Shown: positions 26,969 through 35,434 of the stretch, in pieces
Layout: each line of letters starts with the position of its first letter
Position numbering within the stretch: the first letter of the stretch is position 1
Assembly (NCBI RefSeq): GCF_001613385.1
Contig: NZ_BDCG01000002.1
Span: 124,001-188,000, forward strand
DNA length: 64,000 nucleotides
Direction of reading: 5' to 3'
Source: Nocardia flavorosea NBRC 108225
GTDB taxonomy: Bacteria; Actinomycetota; Actinomycetes; Mycobacteriales; Mycobacteriaceae
Notes under the pieces: model-generated
What the model was told of the DNA's origin: nothing
Databases searched by the model: none
What the model saw: only the letters and a program-made list of their open reading frames with translations
Made by a program: the position numbers and the translations under genes

Positions 26969-27709
26969 TCACGGACCCCAGCGGTACCCGAATCCTCGGA
27001 TAGTGGTGATCAGACCGGGCCGCCCGAGTTTGTTCCGCAGGGTCGAGATATGGACATCGAGCGAACGGGAAACCGCCAGGAACGCGTCACCCCATACCCT
27101 GTCCATCAGCACTTCCCGGCTCACCGCGCATCCCGGCCGGCTGACCAGGACCTCGACCAGCTCGAACTCCTTCTGAGTGAGATCTACCTCGGCGCCGCCG
27201 GCGGTGACCGTACGCGCTGCCAGATCCACCCGAACGTCGCCGGTGACAACTGCGGCACCCGGCCCGGTCTGGTCCACCGGCGTCGCCCGGCGCACGACGG
27301 CCTCGAGGCGTGCCATCAATTCGGCGACACGCGGTGGTTTCACCAGGTAGTCGTCCGCGCCGATCCGCAGGCCACGGACCACACTGCGTTCATCGTCACG
27401 AGCGGTGAGGACAACGACCGGGATTGCGCTCACCTCGCGCAGTTTGCGCAGCACCTCCAGGCCGTCGCCGTCCGGAAGGCCGAGGTCGAGGATCACCGCG
27501 TCGTAGCCACGATGTCCCAGCAGTAGATCGGCGCCCCGTGACTTCCGCTCGGCGCGATACCCGTACTCGCCTAGGACCTCGACCAGTGCGGCGCCGACAT
27601 CATCGTCGTCCTCGACCACTCCGATACGGATCCGCCGGTCGGCCATCGCGGGGTGGTCATTGTGCGCCCCGATGGCCCGACCAGGGCCACCTGTCGTCTC
27701 GCTGGTCAC
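26969..27709 (-). CDS. OmpR-type response regulator
   Basis: A 246-residue regulator (226 if ATG 27646 is the start). The receiver has VVEDDDD, the phosphoacceptor Asp in VILDLGLPDGDG (residue 75 from GTG 27709) and the conserved LVKPP lysine. The C-terminal winged helix (LTQKEFELVEVLVSRPG, SLDVHISTLRNKLG, TIRGFGYRW) is OmpR/PhoB type. GTG 27709 is chosen because AAGGAG lies 9 bases upstream, while ATG 27646 has no site. First gene of the two-component operon, with the kinase following. Confidence 0.92.
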   Translation of the reverse strand: MTSETTGGPGRAIGAHNDHPAMADRRIRIGVVEDDDDVGAALVEVLGEYGYRAERKSRGADLLLGHRGYDAVILDLGLPDGDGLEVLRKLREVSAIPVVVLTARDDERSVVRGLRIGADDYLVKPPRVAELMARLEAVVRRATPVDQTGPGAAVVTGDVRVDLAARTVTAGGAEVDLTQKEFELVEVLVSRPGCAVSREVLMDRVWGDAFLAVSRSLDVHISTLRNKLGRPGLITTIRGFGYRWGP

Positions 27710-28059
27710 GAACCCACGCTCCTTCGCGCCGGGACGGACCACCCACGGAATCCGCCCGCCGTTTCGACGTCCATCATCGTCCAACCTTCCCGGTAGAGGG
27801 CCGCTCCCGAACGATCTGCGTTCCACACAGAAGTCGCGGAACTCCCGCCCGGCGCGTTCACCGGTCGGCTACCGGTCCGGTTCGGAAACTCCGCCCCGTG
27901 CCCATGGTCGGATCGCCACCCGTACCATCGAACTATGTTTTGGGACCGCATTTCAAGACATCACCAAAAGTTATCCGCCGCTTGATATCCCGGTAGCCGG
28001 CGCAGCGTCGCCCAATTGGTGTCCGATTGCCGGTTTCTGTACCGAACCGCGGCAGGCCA

Positions 28060-28232
28060 CCGCCGATCCGTCCCAGCAACTCCCGGCGAGGGTTACGCAC
28101 CACACCGAACTCTTCCATAGTGTGCCCGGCGACGCACAGGGAGTGCCACAGAATGCGGTATGACAGGACGCCGGTCACCACATCGGCACGTCCGGGTTCG
28201 GCGTGCTGCGGGTCGCCGATCCGGGCCATCAG
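28060..28232 (-). pseudogene. possible TetR C-terminal domain remnant
   Basis: Minus-strand translation here reads DVVTGVLSYRILWHS ... EEFGVVRNPRRELLG, which resembles the C-terminal ligand domain end of some TetR regulators. No HTH is present upstream and the frame has no ribosome binding site. The remainder of the 27710-28340 gap shows nothing else. Confidence 0.3.
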
Positions 28233-28344
28233 CAGGCAACCACTCGCAGGCTGCGCTACTATCAGCGCTGTTCGTAAGACGGCGAACGCCACGTCCTAGA
28301 CCGGCACGCCGATCGGATTGAGTCGAGGAGCGCAGCGGTCGTCC

Positions 28345-29263
28345 ATGTTCGGTAGCGCTGCTCATGCGGCACCGGCGACACATCGTGGATTCCTGGCTTC
28401 ACTTCCGCGGCCGTGGTCGCGGCTTCGGCTGTCTGCGGTGATACATCGCACCGGATCCGGCCACAAAGGGGGCCTCTTCCATGAGTTCGGAATGAACCTG
28501 GCGGCGGCGAGCACTCGGTCTCGGTCGGTTCGGATACCCACCGTTGCCACCGCCGGTTCGGTGACGAACCTGCAAATGCTCGAACTCGGTACCATAGACG
28601 CGGCCCTCGTCCTCGGCGATGCGGCCGTGGCACTCGGCACCCGCGGGTCCGCAATCGGGCGTCTCTATGAGACCTACATCCATCTGGCGGGCCGGCGGGA
28701 CAGCCGGTTTCGGCACATCGGCGATCTCCGCGGCGCCCGGGCGATCTCGGGATTGCAGGCTCGGGCGGTGCACTCACCGCCGACCGCCTCTTCCGGACCG
28801 CGGGCCTCACAGTCCGCGATCGATATCACCATGACCCACCACAAGCTCTCCGCAGCCATCCGCGCGCTGCGTTCGGGAACAGTCGACGTGGTTGTCTGAG
28901 GCGCCGGCGTGCCGACCCCGGACATCGAGGCTTCGGCACTCGTTCGGCTACTGGACCTCGGTGATTTGGCGCAGCCGATGTGGGATCGCTATTACTACGC
29001 CTATGACCGGATCCCGGTCCCGGCACCTATCCGGAAATCGCCGCCTTCGAAACGATCGCTGTGCCGTCCTGCTGCTCGCCGCTCCCGCACTCGCCGAGAG
29101 CACGGTGATCGCCCTCGCCGATGTTCTCCTGCGCCACAGTGGGGCACTCATGCCGGAACGAGCGCACGGAACCCAATTCTTCGATCGGCGCTGGCTGGTC
29201 AGCACCGTTGATATTCCACTTCATCCGGCCGCCGCCGACCACTACCGAAGCGTGCACGGGTAG
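28345..29263 (+). pseudogene. decayed TAXI-type solute-binding protein
   Basis: A third TAXI copy broken in several places. Intact blocks are GHKGGLFHEFGMNLAAAS, TAGSVTNLQMLELGTIDAALVLGD, HIGDLRGARA, and in another frame GIAGSGGALTADRLFRTAGL. After it comes an in-frame TGA at 28897 where paralogues have the Trp of WGD, then two single-base deletions near 29026 and 29072, and the correct frame again for QFFDRRWLVSTVDIPLHPAA to the stop at 29261. A signal peptide with lipobox survives in yet another frame near 28380-28440. At least four lesions exclude a working product. Confidence 0.85.
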
Positions 29264-29459
29264 CCCGTCCCGTCACTACACCACCCGTCTCGCAACCACA
29301 TCGGTGCGAAGCTCGGAGCTTCGCCGTGATCGGAGACCGCGGAACTATAGGCAATCGTTGGCTACCCCGAGATTGCTGCGCTAGTCTTGAACCGGTTGAC
29401 AACGCTGTCGGTAACCATGGTGGCAGCAGTTTTATGGATTTCGAGGAGCGCAACGATCG

Positions 29460-30401
29460 ATGTCCGGAAGCGCTACTCGTGCGCCGAAGATCACCCGGCG
29501 ACGGGTTATCGGCTACTCCGCCGCGACGATCGCATGTGCCGCAGCGGGGTACGAACAGACCGAGCCACCGCGCATCCGGTTGGGTTCCGGACTACCCGGT
29601 GACTTGTTCTACGATTTCGGAACGGCGCTGGCAGCCGGGTCGCGATACTCCCCGGTCATCCGGATAAAGGCTATTCCGACCACCGGATCTGCGACCAATC
29701 TGCAACTGCTCGATCGCGGCTCTCTCGAGGCCGCGCTCACCCTCGCCGATACCGCGGCCGCCGTCGGTACCCAAGCGCTCGCGATCGGCCGGCTCTACGA
29801 GAGTTACCTCCATCTGGCTGTGCCCACCGACAGCGGAATCCAGCGGATTTCCGACCTGCGCGGCGCCCGGGTGAATATCGGGGTGAACGGCTCGGGCGCG
29901 GCGGTGACCGCGGAGCGGATGCTGCGTAGCGCGGGCCTGGAACCAGGTATCGACTTCGGTGTGGACCGGCGTGCGCTGGCCGAGACGCTCCCCGCTATCC
30001 GGTCCGGACGGGTGGACGCGCTCATCTGGGGCGATGGTATACCCACCTGGGGTATTTCCTCGAGTCCGCCAGTTCTGCGAATGCTCGATCTCGGCGAGCG
30101 AGTGCAGCCGATGCGCGATCGGTTCGGCTACCTGTACGACAGGGTCCCCGTTCCTGGGAGTACTTATCCCGGCGTTTCCGGGTTCGAGACGATCGGCGCA
30201 CCGGTTCTGCTACTCGTGTCACGTCAGGCGAGTGATGACACCGTGCGCGCCCTCGCCGAACTCCTCTTACATGACAGCCACACACTCGTCCCGGAGCATG
30301 TGCGTGGTTTCCAGTTCTTCGATCGGCGCTGGCTGGTGAACACAGGCAGCATCCCGCTCCACCCCGCCGCGGCGGCCTACTACCGAAGCCAGCACCGTTG
30401 A
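29460..30401 (+). CDS. TAXI-type solute-binding protein
   Basis: A 313-residue paralogue of the protein at 24548. The N-terminus has a basic TRRR followed by a short hydrophobic stretch and a cysteine (SAATIAC), a weak lipobox. Mature signatures: GDLFYDFGTALAAGS, TGSATNLQLLDRGSLEAALTLAD, ISDLRGARVNIGVNGSG, DRFGYLYDRVPVPGSTYP, QFFDRRWLVNTGSIPLHPAA. ATG 29460 follows GAGGAG. It is the only intact copy on this side of the two-component system. No membrane TRAP component is present, so an orphan binding protein with a sensory role is likely. Confidence 0.85.
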   Translation: MSGSATRAPKITRRRVIGYSAATIACAAAGYEQTEPPRIRLGSGLPGDLFYDFGTALAAGSRYSPVIRIKAIPTTGSATNLQLLDRGSLEAALTLADTAAAVGTQALAIGRLYESYLHLAVPTDSGIQRISDLRGARVNIGVNGSGAAVTAERMLRSAGLEPGIDFGVDRRALAETLPAIRSGRVDALIWGDGIPTWGISSSPPVLRMLDLGERVQPMRDRFGYLYDRVPVPGSTYPGVSGFETIGAPVLLLVSRQASDDTVRALAELLLHDSHTLVPEHVRGFQFFDRRWLVNTGSIPLHPAAAAYYRSQHR

Positions 30402-30522
30402 CGGCCCTCGTACCGGCCGGCCGCTACGCGCGGGATCACGGCATCTTTCAGACGGTGTCGTCGAATATCACGGCGCCTGCCTCCGAGCCGAATATCAACG
30501 CGTCACAATGAATCTCAACGGA

Positions 30523-30545
30523 GGGTAAGAAGACGGCTCTTACCC
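30523..30545. promoter_or_regulatory. 8-bp perfect inverted repeat
   Basis: GGGTAAGA (30523) and TCTTACCC (30538) pair perfectly around a 7-base spacer, just upstream of the decayed exporter locus. There is no T-run, so it is more like an operator or leader hairpin than a terminator. Confidence 0.4.
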
Positions 30546-30709
30546 GGTGCAGTGGGCGCAAAGTGTCAACAATCACGTGCAACGGCGCCCGGCACCGAGA
30601 GGAACAACCGAACATGCGGAAATCACGCCTTGCATCGATCGGACACCAGCGATCCCAAAATTTCCCTGGTATCTCCGCAGCCGGCCCGGAAATCCCGGTC
30701 TACTCGGAA

Positions 30710-31130
30710 CACGGCCGAACGGACGCCCGGTACCGATCGAGTACTTTTTCCTCGCTGCATCGGTCACCGTCACTATTTGGGCGGCGAGAAGCGCACCCAC
30801 TCCGCTTTACCCTATTTATCAACGAGATTGGGGATTCAGCCGGGTCGTTGTCACAGTGATATTCGCCGCGTACTCCGCCTCCGTGTTGATCGCACTGCTC
30901 ACTGCCGGCAGCCTCTCCACCCAGATCGATATCGACACGCATCGTGGTTCGCTGACCAGCTACCCGTCGTCGCTGCGACCTGCACACTGGCAGGGTCCTA
31001 CGGATTCCTCGGACCGACGCTGATGCACACCCTCACAAGCTCGGATTACGCCGTCGCCGCAGGGGTGCCCATGTTCCTGCTCACCGCTGCCGGTGCCGCG
31101 ACAGCGGTCATCATGCGAAAAGCCCGCCCG
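30710..31130 (+). pseudogene. internally deleted MFS transporter
   Basis: In one frame (to about 30930) EYFFLAASVTVTIWAARSAPTPLYPIYQRDWGFS and VVVTVIFAAYSASVLIALLTAGSLS form transmembrane helices 1-2 of a major facilitator protein. In another frame, from about 30966, VVAATCTLAGSYGFLGPTL and YAVAAGVPMFLLTAAGAATAVIM look like the last helices of the same type of protein. Helices in between are missing and the frame changes, so most of the gene has been deleted. It probably exported the product of the downstream genes. Confidence 0.7.
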
Positions 31131-31149
31131 GAAACGATGTACCGCACCG

Positions 31150-31254
31150 ACCATCACCGGGTTCATCCGGCAGCCCGCCAACCCGCTGGTCAGGGAGGGC
31201 CTCGACGACGAAAAACCGACGGCGACGACCCTCCACAAGACAGAAGCCGGTTAG
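31150..31254 (+). pseudogene. unidentified C-terminal gene fragment
   Basis: A 34-codon frame (TITGFIRQPANPLVREGL ... TTLHKTEAG) ends at TAG 31252, with no start. Its place between the exporter remnant and the decarboxylase is where related loci carry a siderophore synthetase, but the fragment is too short to identify. Confidence 0.3.
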
Positions 31255-31328
31255 GGAGGCGTCCCCGGCCGGCACCGTGGCAGCAGACTTTCCCACACGA
31301 TGTGCGAGGACGAATTCAGGAGGTGCAG

Positions 31329-32677
31329 GTGGTTATTCGACCAGCCGCCGGTATTCTCTCAACGACACAGGTCCGGATCGGGATCGGCAGGGCGGCTACC
31401 GTCCCCGGTCGCGGCGGCGACCTACCCCCGGACGGCCACCACAACCTTGTTGTCGACCGTAGCGCCGCCAGCCGGGCGACCGCCACCACGGCCGAGCACC
31501 CGGCCACGGCCTCTCACACCGATCGCACAGTGATCCGCGCCGCGCTGGCGGCTGCCAACGATGACCGGATCGTCATAGACCTCGATGATATCGCCACGCA
31601 GTACTCCGCGTTGCTACAGGAATTCCCGGGTATCGTGATCCGCTTCGCGGTGAAGTCCTGCCCGGTGGACGAGGTCCTCACCACCCTGGCCCGTCAGGGC
31701 TCCGACTTCGATGCGACCAGCCCGCAGAAGATCGCACAGGTATTCGGGGAAGGTGTGCCACCGAACCGAATCCACTACGGCAACACCATCAAATCCGATG
31801 TGCAGATCGCGGAGGCCTACCGCCTCGGTATCCGGGACTTCGCGACAGACAGCCTGGAAGATGCGGAGGCTCTGGCTGTGCACGCGCCCGGCTCCCGGGT
31901 GTTCTGCCGGCTCGCCACCAGCGGGGACGAGGCGCACTGGGAACTGAGCCGAAAGTTCGACCGCACCGCGGCGGAGACGGGTCTCATCCCATCCGGGGTA
32001 TCGCAACATGTCGAGTCGCAGCAGATGCCTGTCGAACGTGGCACACCGCATTCGACACCTTGGCCGGTGTGCTGTCCGGCCTCAACGCACACGGAATCAC
32101 GGTCGATCACGTCAATCTCGGGGGTGGCCTGCCGGCGCTGAGATGTCTCGACCACCACGGGAAGCCGTTGAATCCGCCACTGCGAGAGATGTTCTCCGCC
32201 ATTCGCGAAAGCATGAGCCGGCTGGGTCGAGTGTCCCGTGCGCCGCTGCGGTTCCTGATGGAGCCAGGGCGGCATCTGGTGGCCGATCACGACGCGATCC
32301 GCGCACATGTCGCTCGTTTGTTCTCACGGTGCCATACCGAGGGCCATCGCGTCAGCTGGCTCTACTTGAGCTGTGGGAAGTTCAATGGCCTGTACGAGAT
32401 GGACAGGATCCAGGACCGGCTGGAATATCCGTCCTACGACGGCGACGAATACCTACCTGCGGTCGTGGCGGGCCCTACCTCCGACAGTGACGATGCCTTC
32501 GACAGTTCCGGCGACGGCCTCGTCCGGGTCCCACGGACCGCGGCCTCGGGCGATCCGGTGTGGATCTTCTCCTGCGGCGCCTATACCACGGCCTATACCA
32601 CCCGCGGTTTAAACGGTTTCAATCCGCTGCCGTACACCTGCGTCGGAGGCCCCTCCGGGGCAGCACACGGGATATGA
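31329..32677 (+). pseudogene. frameshifted type III PLP decarboxylase (ornithine/diaminopimelate decarboxylase-like)
   Basis: The first part (GTG 31329, AGGAGGT upstream) has IVIDLDDIATQYSALLQEFPGI, FAVKSCP with the PLP lysine (where most have YAVKAN), and LATSGDEAHWELSRKF. Near 32035, after SQQMPVE, the frame is lost; a different frame continues with RTWHTAF, VNLGGGLPA (phosphate loop), MEPGRHLVADH, SCGKFNGLYE (active-site Cys, in place of CDS-type sequence) and TTAYTTRGLNGFN, ending at 32675. A small indel at about 32034-32040 explains the break. Intact, it would be about 450 residues. The stop overlaps the acetyltransferase start. Confidence 0.82.
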
Positions 32678-33183
32678 GCGTCGACACGAAGATCCGGCCC
32701 TTGTCCGGACGGGACTGGGACAGCATCATTGCTCTCGAACGCCGGGCCTATTCCGCGAGTGGGCTTTCCGAGGACGAGGCGGTCCTGCGCTCGCGCGGAA
32801 CCGATCACAGCAGCTGCTTCGTCCTGGAACATCGCGGACAATTCGGCGGCTACCTCCTGGCACTGCCGCTTCCGCTGTTCCGCTGCCCGGATCTCGAACG
32901 CTGTGAGAGCTTCGAAGGTCGTTCGGACAATATCCACACGCACGATATGGTGATCCGGGATGAATTCCGAGGGCAGGGATTCGGTTCATTGCTGCTGACC
33001 TATCTCGCCACTACCGCACAATCACGCGGATTCCGAACGGCTTCGCTGGTAGCTGTGCACGGGACCGAGGTGCTGTGGCCCCGCCTCGGCTATCGGCCGC
33101 ACAGCGAGCTCACACTCCCGGCCGGCTACGGGGCGTCCGCCGTCTACATGTCGATGGAGCTGAAGCCACCGTCCGAAGTATAG
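32674..33183 (+). CDS. GNAT-family N-acetyltransferase
   Basis: 169 residues with GNAT motifs: IRPLSGRDWDSIIALERRAY at the N-terminus, the acetyl-CoA loop RDEFRGQGFGSLLL (R/QxxGxG/A form), and a C-terminal WPRLGYRPHSEL. ATG 32674 overlaps the decarboxylase stop (ATGA), so the pair were one operon. A decarboxylase followed by an acyltransferase, with an exporter upstream, is the layout used to make and acylate diamines for hydroxamate siderophores. With the upstream genes broken, this gene may be an intact orphan. Confidence 0.85.
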   Translation: MSVDTKIRPLSGRDWDSIIALERRAYSASGLSEDEAVLRSRGTDHSSCFVLEHRGQFGGYLLALPLPLFRCPDLERCESFEGRSDNIHTHDMVIRDEFRGQGFGSLLLTYLATTAQSRGFRTASLVAVHGTEVLWPRLGYRPHSELTLPAGYGASAVYMSMELKPPSEV

Positions 33184-33227
33184 GGACGCGGCGGCGTCTC
33201 TGTGCCCTTCATCCGGTTCCCGGCGGC

Positions 33228-33692
33228 TCATTGCCGCTCGTCGCGGCGGCGGATCACCCGCAGTCCGTTCGCCTCACCGATGCCGACGCCGTCCTCCGCC
33301 AGCATTGCCGCCGCCAACAGTACAAAGCCCAACAGCCACCGACCGACAGCACGCCAGAAACCGGACCGGCGGCCGGTGGTTGCCCGGACCACCCGCAGCC
33401 CGAACAGCTGTTTGCCGAAACTTCCCCGGAACAGCACAGTGCCGAACACGTGGTTGACAAAGGAAGCCGCGAGCGCGATCCCGAGAACCGCGGGGGCGAA
33501 GACCAGGTCGCTCAACGAGTACTGCAGCAACCCCGCGACCACCGCGACGCCGATCCCCGGAGCCAGCAGCACATCGGTGACGGCAGCCCAGATCAGCCGG
33601 CCCTCCCCGGCCTCTTCCGGGACACGCACCGGGGCGGGACGCGACTGGTAGTCGTGCGGTGCGTACGCCCGACCATGGCGATAAATGTTCAC
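33228..33692 (-). CDS. RDD-family membrane protein
   Basis: 154 residues with three membrane helices and the RDD family layout: the first helix contains the Asp (RLIWAAVTDVLLAPGIG), the second follows DLVFAPAVLGIALAASF, and the conserved loop GSFGKQLFGLRVV precedes a third helix. RDD proteins are small membrane proteins, some acting as Na+/H+ exchangers; the function here is unknown. GTG 33692 gives an N-terminus VNIYRHGRAY typical of actinobacterial members. It is convergent with the acetyltransferase and lies downstream of the monooxygenase on the same strand. Confidence 0.85.
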   Translation of the reverse strand: MNIYRHGRAYAPHDYQSRPAPVRVPEEAGEGRLIWAAVTDVLLAPGIGVAVVAGLLQYSLSDLVFAPAVLGIALAASFVNHVFGTVLFRGSFGKQLFGLRVVRATTGRRSGFWRAVGRWLLGFVLLAAAMLAEDGVGIGEANGLRVIRRRDERQ

Positions 33693-33775
33693 GAACCCAA
33701 TTGTCGCCGACCGGCCACGAACCCACCCGCCCAACTGCCCCGGACCTTCGCCCACGATGACCAGCTGACCAGCTT

Positions 33776-35434
33776 TTACGGAACCTTGACACTGATTCCC
33801 ACTCCGGCGTTGCGGGTCGGCACTCCCGCTCCACGCACGCGATCGATCAGGTCTCGCGGAGATTCGGGAATCGCGGCGCCGTGCCAGGCCACGTACTGGT
33901 CGGGCCGGACCAGAAGCAACGGGCTGCGGTATCGTTCGATCGCCGCGGGGGACAGCAGTTCGAGAACCTGCAACGGCACACCGCAGGCACTGGCCGCCCG
34001 CACGACAGGTTCCGGATCCGGAGCCTGGTCGCCGATGCGCAGCAGCGTGAAATCGCGTCCCAGCCGATCGTAGATCGGGGTACCGTCCTCCAGGACGAGA
34101 TGGGGGAGCCGCGCACCCGCGGTGATGGACGGATGATATTCGGCAACGCTGAACTCGGGCGGCCGCCGGTCGGCGGCGATCAGCGGTGAACCGTGGTAGT
34201 GATAGCCGAAACTGAGACCCATCGGGGTGAACTGGCCGCTGTCCGCCACCGCTACCTCCCGGCCGAGACGCTGCCGCGAGGCGATGCCGGCGGTGCTGTC
34301 TTCCTCGTTCACTTCGGCACTCACCAGGTCCAGCAGGCCCTTGCCGATTCCGGTGGCGAACCCGGAAACGGCTTCAGCGACCGGTCTCCGCTCCGCCTCG
34401 TAGGCCGCGAGCAGGTCCGGACCGGCCCAGCCCTGGTGAACCGCGGCGAGCATCCAGGCCAGATGCATGGCCTCATCGATACCGATGTTCATTCCCATAC
34501 CCGCCATCGGCACCCACAGGTGCGCCGAGTCGCCAGCGAGGAATACCCGTTCGCTGCTGTATCGATCGGCGACGAGGCGTCGTCCGGCCCACCGCTCGAT
34601 GCCCAGTACTTCATGGGGTGTCGGGCGTCCGATCGCCTGCGTCAGTAATGCCCCCGCGTCGACCCCGGAGGTATCGGTCCCGGCGGGGTAGAACGCGTGG
34701 ATGAGCCAGTGATCGCGTCCGTCGACGGCGACCGTCACGCACAGCACCTCTCCGTTGACCGACCAGGTCATCCAGGCAGGCGGACTGACGAGTTCCGCGA
34801 GTTGCGGCACGCGGTAGAACGCGGTGATCGCCTGCAGCACCGTTTCGTCTCCGGTCAGTTCGATTCCCAGCGTCTTGCGCACCGTGCTGCCGCCACCGTC
34901 GCAACCGACGAGATGATCGGCGGTGACGGTCCGGGTCTCCCCGGTAGTGGCCGAGCGCACGAACGCGCGAACACCGTGATCGGTCTCCTCGAACCCCTCC
35001 AGTTTGCTGCCGCGTTCGATACGCACATGGGGAAAGTCCCGGCTGCGCTCCAGCAGAATGGGTTCGACGTAGAGCTGCGAAATCCGATGTTGCGGCTCCG
35101 CCGTCGGTCCGCTGTGGCCGGATCCGGCCGCAGCGAGTATCCGGGCCGACGACGGTAGGGCGATGCGATGCAGCTCCGGGCCACAGATGCGGGTGCGGTA
35201 GCTGACGTCGGTCGGATAGTCCGCGGGCAGGCCCGAGGACCGAATCCGACCGGCGATTCCCAGTTTCCGGAAGTGCTCCATCGACCGCGCACTGAACGAA
35301 CTCGCCCGAGGAACTGCCGGCGACCGATCGGTCTCCTCGAGCAGCAGGCAGGAGACATTCCGCCGCCCCAGTTCCAGGGCGAGAATCATCCCGACCGGCC
35401 CCCCGCCGACGATCAGCACAGGTACGTCGTTCAC
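33776..35434 (-). CDS. FAD-dependent aromatic monooxygenase (phenol hydroxylase-like)
   Basis: A 552-residue class A flavin monooxygenase. The FAD motif is LIVGGGPVGMILALELGRR at residues 6-24. The DG motif is in LVGCDGGGSTVRK, and the GD motif in RVFLAGDSAHLWVPMAGMGMN. A C-terminal thioredoxin-like domain follows from about residue 440, as in phenol hydroxylase and tetracenomycin-type hydroxylases. It hydroxylates an aromatic ring using NAD(P)H. GTG 35434 overlaps the methyltransferase stop by 4 bases, so the two act in sequence, probably tailoring an aromatic metabolite. No polyketide synthase lies in the window. Confidence 0.92.
   Translation of the reverse strand: MNDVPVLIVGGGPVGMILALELGRRNVSCLLLEETDRSPAVPRASSFSARSMEHFRKLGIAGRIRSSGLPADYPTDVSYRTRICGPELHRIALPSSARILAAAGSGHSGPTAEPQHRISQLYVEPILLERSRDFPHVRIERGSKLEGFEETDHGVRAFVRSATTGETRTVTADHLVGCDGGGSTVRKTLGIELTGDETVLQAITAFYRVPQLAELVSPPAWMTWSVNGEVLCVTVAVDGRDHWLIHAFYPAGTDTSGVDAGALLTQAIGRPTPHEVLGIERWAGRRLVADRYSSERVFLAGDSAHLWVPMAGMGMNIGIDEAMHLAWMLAAVHQGWAGPDLLAAYEAERRPVAEAVSGFATGIGKGLLDLVSAEVNEEDSTAGIASRQRLGREVAVADSGQFTPMGLSFGYHYHGSPLIAADRRPPEFSVAEYHPSITAGARLPHLVLEDGTPIYDRLGRDFTLLRIGDQAPDPEPVVRAASACGVPLQVLELLSPAAIERYRSPLLLVRPDQYVAWHGAAIPESPRDLIDRVRGAGVPTRNAGVGISVKVP

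Noticed and set aside
27933..28292. 119-codon minus-strand gene
   Set aside because: No ribosome binding site, and the end runs through non-homologous sequence; only a short TetR-like stretch inside it is suggestive, so it is listed as a doubtful remnant.
30523..30545. DtxR/IdeR iron box upstream of the siderophore-like relic
   Set aside because: The inverted repeat GGGTAAGA/TCTTACCC does not fit the TTAGGTTAGSCTAACCTAA consensus.
31329..32677. Treating the decarboxylase as two separate genes
   Set aside because: The two frames are contiguous parts of one protein: the break lies inside the SQQMPVE/RTWHTAF region and both halves are needed for the active site.
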